Below are positions 1-6,436 of a DNA stretch of 7,114 nucleotides, piece after piece; the stretch's first letter is position 1; each line of letters begins with the position of its first letter. The position numbers and the translations under genes are program-made. Source of the stretch: Bacteroidales bacterium (GTDB lineage: Bacteria > Bacteroidota > Bacteroidia > Bacteroidales > UBA12077); the NCBI GenBank assembly GCA_030600625.1, contig JAUVLS010000068.1, forward strand, positions 1 to 7,114, given 5' to 3'. The notes under the pieces are model-generated. The model worked only from the letters and a program-made list of their open reading frames with translations. It was not told the origin of the DNA and did not search any database.

Positions 1-404
1 CGAACCATTTGATGCGAAAAAGTCATTTTCGATAATGAAATTTTTGAATTGCTTTGTTTATATATTTCATTTGAAAATCCATAAGGACCTCCAACTACAA
101 AGACTAAATTCTTTAATCCTGAAATCATTTGTTTTTCAATATACTTTGAAAAATCAACAGATGTAAATTCTTTCCCTCTTTCATCGAGTAAAACAATAAA
201 ATCAACAGGATTTATCTGATTCAAGATCAGTTCGCCTTCTTTTTGTTTTTGCCGATCTTCTGATAAGTTTTTGGTATTTTTCAAATCAGGAATAACAAGC
301 ATTTCAAAAGGCAAATAATGCTTTAACCTCTTTACATATTCATCAATTCCCCTGCCCAAATAATCAGAATCTGTTTTACCAACTAACAGAAGTTTAATTT
401 TCAT
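1..404 (-). CDS. rlmH: RlmH, 23S rRNA pseudouridine-1915 N3-methyltransferase (partial, C-terminus beyond the left edge)
   Basis: Reading leftward from ATG at 404-402 gives 134 complete codons with no stop, running off the window. The start MKIKLLLVGKT, the phrase FIVLLDERGKEF (about 69-80) and the glycine-rich VVGGPYGF (103-110) are characteristic of RlmH, a small SPOUT-class methyltransferase. It uses S-adenosylmethionine to methylate N3 of pseudouridine 1915 in helix 69 of 23S rRNA, acting on assembled 70S ribosomes in the cytoplasm. The GGPYG loop belongs to the SAM-binding knot. The visible end, LSKMTFSHQMV, leads into the family's C-terminal segment, so only about 20 residues should be missing compared with the usual length near 157. 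It is transcribed divergently from the DUF4783-nadC run. The family assignment is firm; completeness cannot be judged. Confidence 0.95.
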   Translation of the reverse strand, partial: MKIKLLLVGKTDSDYLGRGIDEYVKRLKHYLPFEMLVIPDLKNTKNLSEDRQKQKEGELILNQINPVDFIVLLDERGKEFTSVDFSKYIEKQMISGLKNLVFVVGGPYGFSNEIYKQSNSKISLSKMTFSHQMV

Positions 405-534
405 AATTAAACGTTAATTTTTTTATTCAGTAAATTTTTATAATTTTCACAAATAAATACCAAAATAAAGCATATTGGCATAATTTATGGTTTGATTTTT
501 GCGACAACATATCGCAAACTTAAGAAGATTTGAA
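405..534. promoter_or_regulatory. Divergent intergenic spacer between rlmH and the DUF4783 gene
   Basis: This very AT-rich spacer separates two divergently oriented genes, so promoters for both should lie here by inference. I looked on both strands for the Bacteroidota -7 element TAnnTTTG. I found only an imperfect plus-strand match, TAtggTTTG at 486-494, which is one base too long and has no well-placed -33 TTG. No hairpin or riboswitch-like structure is apparent. An in-frame TTG at 499 could extend the downstream gene by 12 codons, but the resulting residues do not look like a signal peptide. Confidence 0.35.
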
Positions 535-942
535 ATGAAAACCTTGAAAAAAGCGTTACCATTAATTATCATATTCTCATTTATATTCAATTTGGGGGCT
601 TTTACGTATAACCAGGAAATACCCCGCGATATTGCGATTGCTTTTAAGGTCGGAAGTGCAGAAGAACTTGCAAGATACTTTAACAACACTATTGAACTCG
701 CAATTCTTGATAAAGAAGATGTTTACAGCAAAATACAGGCTCAGCAAATTATTGACAACTTTTTTACTGATCACTACCCAAAAAGTTTTGAATTTATTCA
801 TCAGGGAGGAAAAGGGGAGTCAAAATTTGCTATTGGAAAACTTGTAACTTTTAATGGAACGTTCAGGGTTACCATCTTAATTAAATTAGAAAACGATAAA
901 CCCTTCATTCATCAACTCAGAATAGAAACTGAAAATGACTGA
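535..942 (+). CDS. DUF4783 family exported protein
   Basis: From the ATG at 535 this encodes 135 residues. The N-terminus has two lysines and a hydrophobic stretch (about 7-23, ALPLIIIFSFIFNLGAF), which reads as a Sec signal peptide, so the mature protein is probably periplasmic. The remainder matches the pattern I know for DUF4783, a small Bacteroidota family of unknown function: IPRDIAIAFKVGSAEELARY (29-48), NNTIELAI (50-57), VYSKIQAQQIIDNFF (63-77), the KSFEFIHQG region (83-91), FAIGKLVTFNGTFRV (98-112) and the ending HQLRIE. The fold is probably a small NTF2-like alpha+beta domain, which is inference. I chose ATG 535 over an in-frame TTG at 499 because it places the signal peptide at the N-terminus. 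Its end overlaps nadC by 8 bases, so the two are probably translationally coupled. Such genes commonly sit beside nadC in Bacteroidota, but a functional link is not established. Confidence 0.85.
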   Translation: MKTLKKALPLIIIFSFIFNLGAFTYNQEIPRDIAIAFKVGSAEELARYFNNTIELAILDKEDVYSKIQAQQIIDNFFTDHYPKSFEFIHQGGKGESKFAIGKLVTFNGTFRVTILIKLENDKPFIHQLRIETEND

Positions 943-1777
943 TAAAATTCTTGATGCATTTATCAAAAATGCAATCGCCGAAGATATTGGAGAAGGCGAC
1001 CATTCATCACTTTCCTGCATTCCCTCAACTACGAATGGGAAAGCTCAATTACTCATTAAACAAGAAGGTATATTAGCCGGTATTGAAATAGCCAAAAAAG
1101 TTTTTAGTGCCATCGACTCTACTATTAGTATGGAACAATTCCTTTTTGATGGAAACAAAATCTACCCCGGAGACAGGGCGTTTATTATCGGTGGAAAAGT
1201 TCATTCCATATTAAAAGCTGAACGCCTTGTTCTGAATATTATTCAACGAATGAGCGGGATTGCCACTACTACCAACATTTATGTTCGTAAACTAATCGGC
1301 ACCAAAGCTAAGGTTTTAGATACCCGGAAAACAACACCGGGAATGCGCTATCTTGAAAAACTTGCAGTAAAAATTGGCGGTGGAGAAAATCACAGAATGG
1401 GTTTATACGATATGATTATGTTAAAAGATAATCATATTGATTTTGCAGGGGGAATTGAACCTGCAATAAATAAAGCAAAAGAATATCTTAAGAAAAACCA
1501 GAAAAATATTAAAATAGAGATTGAAGCCAGAAATCTAAATGAGCTTAAGGAAATATTGAAAGTAGGTGGTATTGATAGAATCATGCTTGATAATTTTAAC
1601 TGTGACCAAACACGCGAAGCAGTTAAATTAATTGACAATAAGTACGAAACAGAATCTTCAGGTGGAATAACACTGGAAACAATTAGAAATTATGCCGAGT
1701 GTGGTGTTGATTATATTTCGGTCGGGGCATTAACTCATCAAATAAAAAGTTTGGATATGAGCTTAAAAGCTATTTAA
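935..1777 (+). CDS. nadC: Nicotinate-nucleotide pyrophosphorylase (carboxylating), quinolinate phosphoribosyltransferase
   Basis: This 280-residue cytoplasmic enzyme converts quinolinate and phosphoribosyl pyrophosphate into nicotinate mononucleotide, CO2 and pyrophosphate, the step where de novo synthesis enters the NAD pathway. The N-terminal domain carries AEDIGEGDHSS (15-25) and AERLVLNIIQRMSGIAT (95-111). The alpha/beta barrel has DTRKTTPGMR (129-138), KIGGGENHRMGLYD (146-159), LKDNHI (163-168), IEIEARN (194-200), IMLDNF (216-221) and the phosphate-binding glycines SSGGI and SVGALTH (262-268). The expected substrate-binding residues R105, R131, K132, H153, R154, K164, E197 and D219 are all present, so the enzyme looks functional. 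Length is typical. The ATG lies inside the end of the DUF4783 gene (ATGACTGA overlap). The YihY-family gene follows after 33 bases. nadA and nadB are not in this window. Confidence 0.97.
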   Translation: MTDKILDAFIKNAIAEDIGEGDHSSLSCIPSTTNGKAQLLIKQEGILAGIEIAKKVFSAIDSTISMEQFLFDGNKIYPGDRAFIIGGKVHSILKAERLVLNIIQRMSGIATTTNIYVRKLIGTKAKVLDTRKTTPGMRYLEKLAVKIGGGENHRMGLYDMIMLKDNHIDFAGGIEPAINKAKEYLKKNQKNIKIEIEARNLNELKEILKVGGIDRIMLDNFNCDQTREAVKLIDNKYETESSGGITLETIRNYAECGVDYISVGALTHQIKSLDMSLKAI

Positions 1778-1810
1778 TTTACAATATTGATATTAGCTTT
1801 AAAGTTTAAC

Positions 1811-2743
1811 ATGTCTGAATCTATAAAAAAATACTCTTTTTTAAATACTAAAATTGGCAATTTCAAAACCAAAGCTAAAAACGTTTCCATGCCGGGCTTT
1901 GATGGTGTACCAATTTATTATGTCTTTAAATTCTTTATATCAGGAGCCAAAAATGGCTATCTGGCAACACGGGCATCTGCAATAGCATTCAACTTTGCAT
2001 TAGCAATTTTCCCAACCATGCTGTTTATATTTACATTAATACCTTTTATTCCTGTTAAGAATTTACAAATAGAACTACTTGAATTAATAAAGAATTTTTT
2101 ACCTCAGAACGCATCTCAATATTTTGAATCTACTCTTATTTCGGTTGTTACAGTTAAAAAAATTGGAGTATTTTCATTTGGAGCATTTGCCAGCCTTATC
2201 TTTTCTACAAATGCTGTACATGCATTAATTCAAGCATTTAACAACACTTATCATACTATAGATACCAGAAACTGGACAGCAATTAGAATTGTTTCTACAT
2301 TTTTAGTATTTATGATATTTATATTACTTACCACTTCGGTATTATTAATAACATTTGGTCAGTTCTTTTTAACTAAACTGGTTGAGATCGAAATTTTAGA
2401 AATGAACCTTACTTACTATTTAATTACTATGGGTAAGTGGCTGGTTATAATAGCATTATTCTTTTTTTCGATTTCCTTTCTTTACTATTTTGCCCCTGCA
2501 AAAAAAGCACAATGGAAGTTTATTTCATCCGGTTCAACTCTTGCAACTATTTTAGCACTTTTAACTTCGCTGGGATTTTCGTATTTTGTAAATAATTTTG
2601 GACAATACAACAAACTATATGGTTCAATTGGAACCATAATGGTTATATTATTGTGGTTATATTTTAATTCATTTGCTCTGATACTGGGTTTTGAGCTTAA
2701 TGCCAGTATAAATAATGCTCAATTAGAAAATGCAAACGAATAA
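1811..2743 (+). CDS. YihY/BrkB family inner-membrane protein
   Basis: From ATG 1811 this gives 310 residues. After a basic cytoplasmic N-terminus, about six hydrophobic helices can be drawn: 56-81, 118-141, 157-183, 203-227, 237-260 and 272-297. Family hallmarks are ATRASAIAFNFALAIFPTML (51-70), FSTNAVHALIQAFNNTY (131-147) and the signature near the end, YNKLYGSIGTIMVILLW (266-282) followed by LGFELNA. The family is often misnamed ribonuclease BN. That label came from an old gene assignment and should not be used, because these are integral membrane proteins of unsettled function, possibly transporters. An in-frame TTG at 1787 would add eight residues. ATG 1811 is preferred because it is a standard codon and leaves a normal 33-base gap after nadC. 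No clear ribosome binding site is visible, as is common in Bacteroidota. pdxH follows with little or no gap. Confidence 0.92.
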   Translation: MSESIKKYSFLNTKIGNFKTKAKNVSMPGFDGVPIYYVFKFFISGAKNGYLATRASAIAFNFALAIFPTMLFIFTLIPFIPVKNLQIELLELIKNFLPQNASQYFESTLISVVTVKKIGVFSFGAFASLIFSTNAVHALIQAFNNTYHTIDTRNWTAIRIVSTFLVFMIFILLTTSVLLITFGQFFLTKLVEIEILEMNLTYYLITMGKWLVIIALFFFSISFLYYFAPAKKAQWKFISSGSTLATILALLTSLGFSYFVNNFGQYNKLYGSIGTIMVILLWLYFNSFALILGFELNASINNAQLENANE

Positions 2744-2756
2744 ATACTCCCTTGTT

Positions 2757-3398
2757 ATGGAAAAAAAATATGACAAAATCAGAACTGAATATCGATTAAA
2801 GCCTTTTGGGAAAAACGATGTTGACCCCGACCCTTTTAAACAATTTTCGGAATGGATAGACAGGGCCATTAATTCAGGAATAAAAGAACCTACTGCAATG
2901 GTTTTATCAACTGTTGGAAAAAACCTTCAACCATCAACACGAATGGTACTTCTAAAAGAAATTAAAAATGATGGTTTTATCTTTTATACTAATTACGACA
3001 GCAAAAAAGGCCGTCAAGTTTCTGAAAATCATTACGGTAGTTTGCTATTTTATTGGCCAGAGCTTGAAAAGCAAATTCGTATTGAAGGCCGAATTGAAAA
3101 GACATCACAAGAAATTTCGGAAGAATATTATTTAACACGATCAGCTAAAAGAAGAATTGGTGCGTGGGCATCACCACAAAGTCGGGAAATACCGAACAGG
3201 AAATACCTGGAAGACAAGCAAACCGAATTTGAAAAAAAAATTGCCGGGAGTATTGTCAATCGACCTGATAATTGGGGCGGATATATTTTAATGCCATACA
3301 TAATTGAATTTTGGCAAGGCAGGCCAAATCGTTTGCACGACAGAATTGAATATTACCTTGACGATAATGAATGGAAATTAAGAAGACTTGCGCCCTGA
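2757..3398 (+). CDS. pdxH: Pyridoxamine/pyridoxine 5'-phosphate oxidase
   Basis: This 213-residue FMN flavoenzyme oxidises pyridoxine or pyridoxamine 5'-phosphate to pyridoxal 5'-phosphate with O2, the last step or salvage step of vitamin B6 synthesis. Visible parts are the N-terminal IRTEYRLKP (8-16), PTAMVLSTVG (45-54), the FMN-binding STRMVLLK (60-67) and FYTNYDSKKGRQ (76-87), QIRIEGRIEK (106-115), RRIGAWAS (132-139), and the C-terminal signature FWQGRPNRLHDR (185-196) ending in WKLRRLAP. K67, Y124, R128, R192 and H194 match substrate-binding residues of E. coli PdxH. The position of E. coli S137 appears to be arginine (R132). Start: ATG 2757 makes the protein begin like its relatives (M...KIRxEY) and leaves a 13-base gap. 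ATG 2730 would add nine residues and overlap the upstream gene by 14 bases. A need for oxygen suggests an aerobic or microaerobic host. Confidence 0.96.
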   Translation: MEKKYDKIRTEYRLKPFGKNDVDPDPFKQFSEWIDRAINSGIKEPTAMVLSTVGKNLQPSTRMVLLKEIKNDGFIFYTNYDSKKGRQVSENHYGSLLFYWPELEKQIRIEGRIEKTSQEISEEYYLTRSAKRRIGAWASPQSREIPNRKYLEDKQTEFEKKIAGSIVNRPDNWGGYILMPYIIEFWQGRPNRLHDRIEYYLDDNEWKLRRLAP

Positions 3399-3449
3399 TC
3401 AATTAGCATTTTTTCTTGTAAATGTTTTATTAATTAAAAAAGCCAAGTT

Positions 3450-3539
3450 ATTAAAAATCAAATTCAAAATAATTCCAATGGACTAAATACCTTTGGTGGC
3501 GTTTTTACTCCTTCCATACTTACCATTTTAGGAGTAATA
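3450..3539 (+). other. In-frame N-terminal coding extension of the cation-chloride transporter, lacking a standard start codon
   Basis: The frame of the downstream permease stays open back to a TAA at 3435-3437. Codons 3489-3539 read TFGGVFTPSILTILGVI, which is the conserved beginning of the first transmembrane helix in bacterial cation-chloride cotransporters. This stretch must therefore be, or recently have been, coding. There is no ATG, GTG or TTG in frame. The best candidates are ATT at 3450 (giving a leader of the form MKNQIQNNS...) or ATT at 3462. Alternatively, ATG at 3478 would read into the same frame if one base were missing just after it; as given, it meets TAA at 3484. That the region is coding is well supported; the start is undecided. 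Confidence 0.7.
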
Positions 3540-5630
3540 ATGTACTTGCGGTTTGGTTGGGTTGTGGGTAATGTCGGACTTGTCGGTACATTAATTATTG
3601 TTACTCTCTCAACTTTTATAACTTTCCTTACAGCTTTATCAATTGCTGCTATTGCAACAAATGCACCTGTTAAGACGGGAGGAGCTTATTATATGATAAG
3701 CCGATCGTTGGGAATTGAAATTGGCGGTGCAGTGGGAATTCCTTTATTTTTAGCTCAAGCCTTTTCTGTAGCATTATACATTATTGGTTTTTCTGAGAGT
3801 TTAACAATAATATTTCCTTCGTTAAATATAAAACTGGTTGGAATAATTACAACTCTTTTATTAGGAACTCTATCATTATTTTCTACCAAAGCAGCCATTC
3901 GATTACAATTTTTTATTTTAGGCATAATTATTTTGTCATTACTTTCATTATTCCTTGGGGGTCCTTTAACTGAACCACAATCAGAAATATGGAGTATTAG
4001 TGCCGAAAACACTTCTGATTTCTGGATGGTATTTGCAGTTTTTTTTCCTGCAGTTACCGGTATTATGGCAGGTGTAAATATGTCGGGAGATTTAAAAGAT
4101 CCATCCAAATCTATTCCGAGAGGAACTTTTTTAGCAGTAGGAGTAGGTTATCTGGTTTATATGACTGTTCCTATTCTTCTTGCTTTTTGGGTAGATTCGT
4201 CAACTTTAGTAGAAGATCCTCTGATCATGCACAAAATTGCTTTTTGGGGAGGAGCAATTTTACTTGGAGTTTGGGGAGCTACTCTTTCGAGTGCTGTTGG
4301 AAGTTTAATGGGTGCACCCCGTGTTTTACAAGCTCTCACTAAAGACCAGGTTTTGCCACGCCAACTGTCTTTTTTAGGAAAAAGTTCCGGGGATGAGCAA
4401 ATTCCGCGATGGGCAACAATTTTTACAATTGTTTTAACTCTTATTTTGGTTTATCTCGGCAACTTAAACACAATTGCTCCAATTTTAACCATGTTTTTTC
4501 TTACAACTTATGGTATATTAAATGTAACTGCCGGTATTGAAAAATTTCTGGAGAGTCCTTCTTTTCGACCAAAATTTAAAGTCCATTGGATATTTTCATT
4601 GATGGGAACAATTGGCTGTTTTGCAGTAATGTTTTTAATAAATGCAGTTGCAACAATATTAGCTATCTTATTTATTATTATTATATACACATGGTTACGC
4701 AGGCGTCGATTAAAAACTACATGGGGTGATGTAAGAAGCGGAGTGCTATTACAAATTATCCGGTATGCACTTCTTCGATTAGAGAAGGAAGTAAATCCAA
4801 AAAGTTGGCGGCCAAATATTCTTGTGTTATCCGGATCACTTTCTAAAAGATGGCACTTAATCGATTTTGCTAATGGCATTACCCAGGAAAAAGGCTTATT
4901 TACTATAGCAACCATTCTACCTGAAGAAAAAGTGCCACAAGAAAAGCTTAGTGATTTTGAAAAACAAATTGCCGATTATCTCAACAATAAAAAAATCAGG
5001 GCATTAGTACGAGTTACAAGAGCTGAAAGTATATTTCCCGGAGCAATACAACTTGTAAATTCATACGGATTAGGCAACTTGGTTCCAAACACTGTACTTT
5101 TAGGAGAATCGAAAGAAATAAGTCATAAGGAAGAATATGCACAAATGATTAATCATTTTTATAAATCAAAACGAAACGTAATTATTATGCAGGATTTTGT
5201 TTCTGAAGATTTTAGGCACAAAAAATCGGTTGATATATGGTGGGGTGGATTAAAAGGGAATGGTGGATTAATGATGATCCTCGGTTATTTAATGCATATT
5301 AGTCCATACTGGCAAAACATAGAAATTACTATAAAAATGGTAGTTGCCACTGATGAAGCAGCTCTAATTGCCCAAAATAATCTGACAAGTATGTTGACAA
5401 ATATGCGTGTTAATTTTAATATTAAAGTACTGGTTTTAAAAGGTGAAATTTTCTGGAATATCCTAAAGAGAGAATCTGCCACAAGTGATTTAGTAATGTT
5501 AGGTTTAAAAACCCCGGATGAAAACTTCGGAGATTATTTTGAAAAACTCAAAGAAGATACAAAAATTTTAAATAAGAAAATATTTGTTCTGGCTTCTCAG
5601 GATATTGAATTTAAAGATGTTTTAAGTTAA
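3540..5630 (+). CDS. Cation-chloride cotransporter-type APC permease (SLC12-like) with cytoplasmic C-terminal domain
   Basis: The frame from the first ATG encodes 696 residues (numbered here from that ATG); the true protein is probably about 15-30 residues longer. MYLRFGWVVGNVGLVGTL (1-18) and SIAAIATNAPVKTGGAYYMI (34-53) match the APC-superfamily cation-chloride cotransporters, as does the signature FFPAVTGIMAGVNMSGDLKDP (168-188), followed by SIPRGT. About twelve membrane helices span to residue 386, ending at the basic stop WLRRRRLK. The C-terminal domain (about 395-696) begins SWRPNILVLSGS (422-433) and carries VDIWWGGLKGNGGLM (564-578), the counterpart of the DIWWL..DGGL motif of the SLC12 C-terminal domain. 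By family knowledge it would couple chloride to Na+ and/or K+; the actual ions are not predictable here, and an amino-acid substrate is less likely. It lies about 50 bases after pdxH, in the same direction. Its last 12 codons and stop recur downstream. Confidence 0.88.
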   Translation: MYLRFGWVVGNVGLVGTLIIVTLSTFITFLTALSIAAIATNAPVKTGGAYYMISRSLGIEIGGAVGIPLFLAQAFSVALYIIGFSESLTIIFPSLNIKLVGIITTLLLGTLSLFSTKAAIRLQFFILGIIILSLLSLFLGGPLTEPQSEIWSISAENTSDFWMVFAVFFPAVTGIMAGVNMSGDLKDPSKSIPRGTFLAVGVGYLVYMTVPILLAFWVDSSTLVEDPLIMHKIAFWGGAILLGVWGATLSSAVGSLMGAPRVLQALTKDQVLPRQLSFLGKSSGDEQIPRWATIFTIVLTLILVYLGNLNTIAPILTMFFLTTYGILNVTAGIEKFLESPSFRPKFKVHWIFSLMGTIGCFAVMFLINAVATILAILFIIIIYTWLRRRRLKTTWGDVRSGVLLQIIRYALLRLEKEVNPKSWRPNILVLSGSLSKRWHLIDFANGITQEKGLFTIATILPEEKVPQEKLSDFEKQIADYLNNKKIRALVRVTRAESIFPGAIQLVNSYGLGNLVPNTVLLGESKEISHKEEYAQMINHFYKSKRNVIIMQDFVSEDFRHKKSVDIWWGGLKGNGGLMMILGYLMHISPYWQNIEITIKMVVATDEAALIAQNNLTSMLTNMRVNFNIKVLVLKGEIFWNILKRESATSDLVMLGLKTPDENFGDYFEKLKEDTKILNKKIFVLASQDIEFKDVLS

Positions 5631-5635
5631 AAAAA
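5592..5635 (+). repeat. Direct repeat copy 1 (3' end of the transporter gene)
   Basis: This 44-base unit contains the transporter's last 12 codons (A685 to S696), its TAA and the following A-run. It matches positions 6397-6440 at 42 of 44 bases, with an exact 30-base block at 5606-5635. The match ends abruptly after the seventh A, where this copy continues TTAACC and the other continues GCGCACC. The two copies are 805 bases apart and flank the lipoprotein gene. Confidence 0.9.
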
Positions 5636-5649
5636 TTAACCAAAATATT

Positions 5650-6387
5650 CTACGTATCACCATTATTATATATCTTTAAAATGTGTAAACATGCTCTTGG
5701 TCCAAGATTTTCAATTATTGGATCATCATATATATTATTCTTGATTTCATTTGTATTTCTTTGTTTCCAATGTTGCCGAAAATCTTTAACTAAATCAATG
5801 TACTGTTTGTGCTGGGTTCCTGATAATTCAATTAAACTAAAGTAGCCTTTTTCATCCGTAAGGCTTAAAACAAAATCAAGTAAGCCTTTCTGGCTTGGCG
5901 TTTCAGCTGCCGGATTATTGAATGTTACGTTAATAATTGCTTTCATAAGCTTTGCTTCATATTCATAATTTGGCCCCCCAAGAATTTCACCATATTCATT
6001 TTTTATCATGGAATTTTTTCCATAAAAAGAATATTGAAAAGCATGGAAAAATTCTTCTAAGAATGCGTATTCATCATTTATCCTTGCGATATCCTGAAAA
6101 TAAATTTTGCCGCCGCCGGTTTCTTTATCAGGCACAAAACATGCAATATCTACATCATTTTTAATTAAAAAAACAATTGGGTTTTCAGACTTCCTCAATT
6201 CCTTAATAAGGATTTTAAAAAACACATTTGCTTTTTGCAAAGAATCAATATGATTAATAATTATTTCTTTTTCGCCAGAGGACAAATTAGAATAATCGAA
6301 TGTAAAGACAGATTTACCTGTACAGTAAAAGAAAAATAATGTTGAAACTAAATATAGAGATATTAAAAATTTAAATTTATAAAACAT
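5650..6387 (-). CDS. Probable lipoprotein with metallopeptidase-like EExxH motif, function unknown
   Basis: This 245-residue protein starts at ATG 6387. Residues 1-21 are a basic-then-hydrophobic export signal (MFYKFKFLISLYLVSTLFFF), followed by C22-T-G-K. That suggests a lipoprotein with a loose lipobox (FFYC), tolerated in Bacteroidota but not certain. The mature part is soluble. The notable element is FLEEFFHAFQYSFYG (109-123) followed by NYEYEAKLMKAI (140-151). This resembles gluzincin-like metallopeptidases with HExxH...E, but the first histidine is replaced by glutamate (E111-E112-F-F-H115), with E142 or E144 as a possible third ligand. A related LEE.xHAYQ pattern occurs in uncharacterised Bacteroidota and phage proteins, from memory. 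Peptidase activity is therefore only a suggestion. The gene is opposite in direction to the transporter, shares direction with glutamine synthetase but lies beyond a terminator from it, and sits between two copies of the transporter's tail, suggesting insertion. Confidence 0.75.
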   Translation of the reverse strand: MFYKFKFLISLYLVSTLFFFYCTGKSVFTFDYSNLSSGEKEIIINHIDSLQKANVFFKILIKELRKSENPIVFLIKNDVDIACFVPDKETGGGKIYFQDIARINDEYAFLEEFFHAFQYSFYGKNSMIKNEYGEILGGPNYEYEAKLMKAIINVTFNNPAAETPSQKGLLDFVLSLTDEKGYFSLIELSGTQHKQYIDLVKDFRQHWKQRNTNEIKNNIYDDPIIENLGPRACLHILKIYNNGDT

Positions 6388-6396
6388 ATTTGTATT

Positions 6397-6435
6397 GCTT
6401 CTCAGTATACTGAATTTAAAGATGTTTTAAGTTAA
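6397..6435 (+). pseudogene. Remnant of the cation-chloride transporter C-terminus
   Basis: In frame, this reads ASQYTEFKDVLS and TAA, against ASQDIEFKDVLS and TAA in the intact gene. Just upstream, TATTTGTATT matches the codons for IFVL of the intact gene with one base lost, so the fragment once extended further. It has no start and cannot be expressed alone. The two amino-acid changes suggest either time since duplication or origin of one copy from a diverged allele. Confidence 0.75.
6402..6413. promoter_or_regulatory. 12-base perfect palindrome upstream of the lipoprotein gene
   Basis: TCAGTATACTGA is a perfect palindrome centred about 20 bases upstream of the lipoprotein start codon. The matching place in the transporter gene reads TCAGGATATTGA and is not palindromic; exactly the two differing bases make the symmetry. 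It could be an operator for a dimeric regulator, but chance is a real alternative and no partner regulator is visible. Confidence 0.25.
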
Positions 6436-6436
6436 A

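Noticed and set aside
486..494. Bacteroidota promoter -7 element before the DUF4783 gene
   Set aside because: The match is one base too long and no -33 element is found at a suitable distance.
447..689. Minus-strand open frame of 80 codons over the divergent spacer and the DUF4783 gene
   Set aside because: It overlaps a gene with clear family motifs, has no recognisable domain, and is a shadow frame in AT-rich DNA.
1811..2743. Annotation as ribonuclease BN
   Set aside because: The protein is an integral membrane protein of the YihY/BrkB family; the RNase BN name is a historical misassignment.
3755..4108. Minus-strand open frame of 117 codons opposite the transporter, and similar ones at 4157-4339, 4508-4915 and 5285-5482
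   Set aside because: All lie antisense to well-conserved transporter sequence and show no family motifs.
5952..6164. Plus-strand open frame opposite the lipoprotein gene
   Set aside because: It is histidine-rich, low-quality sequence typical of an antisense shadow, and the minus-strand frame has a signal peptide and a coherent motif.
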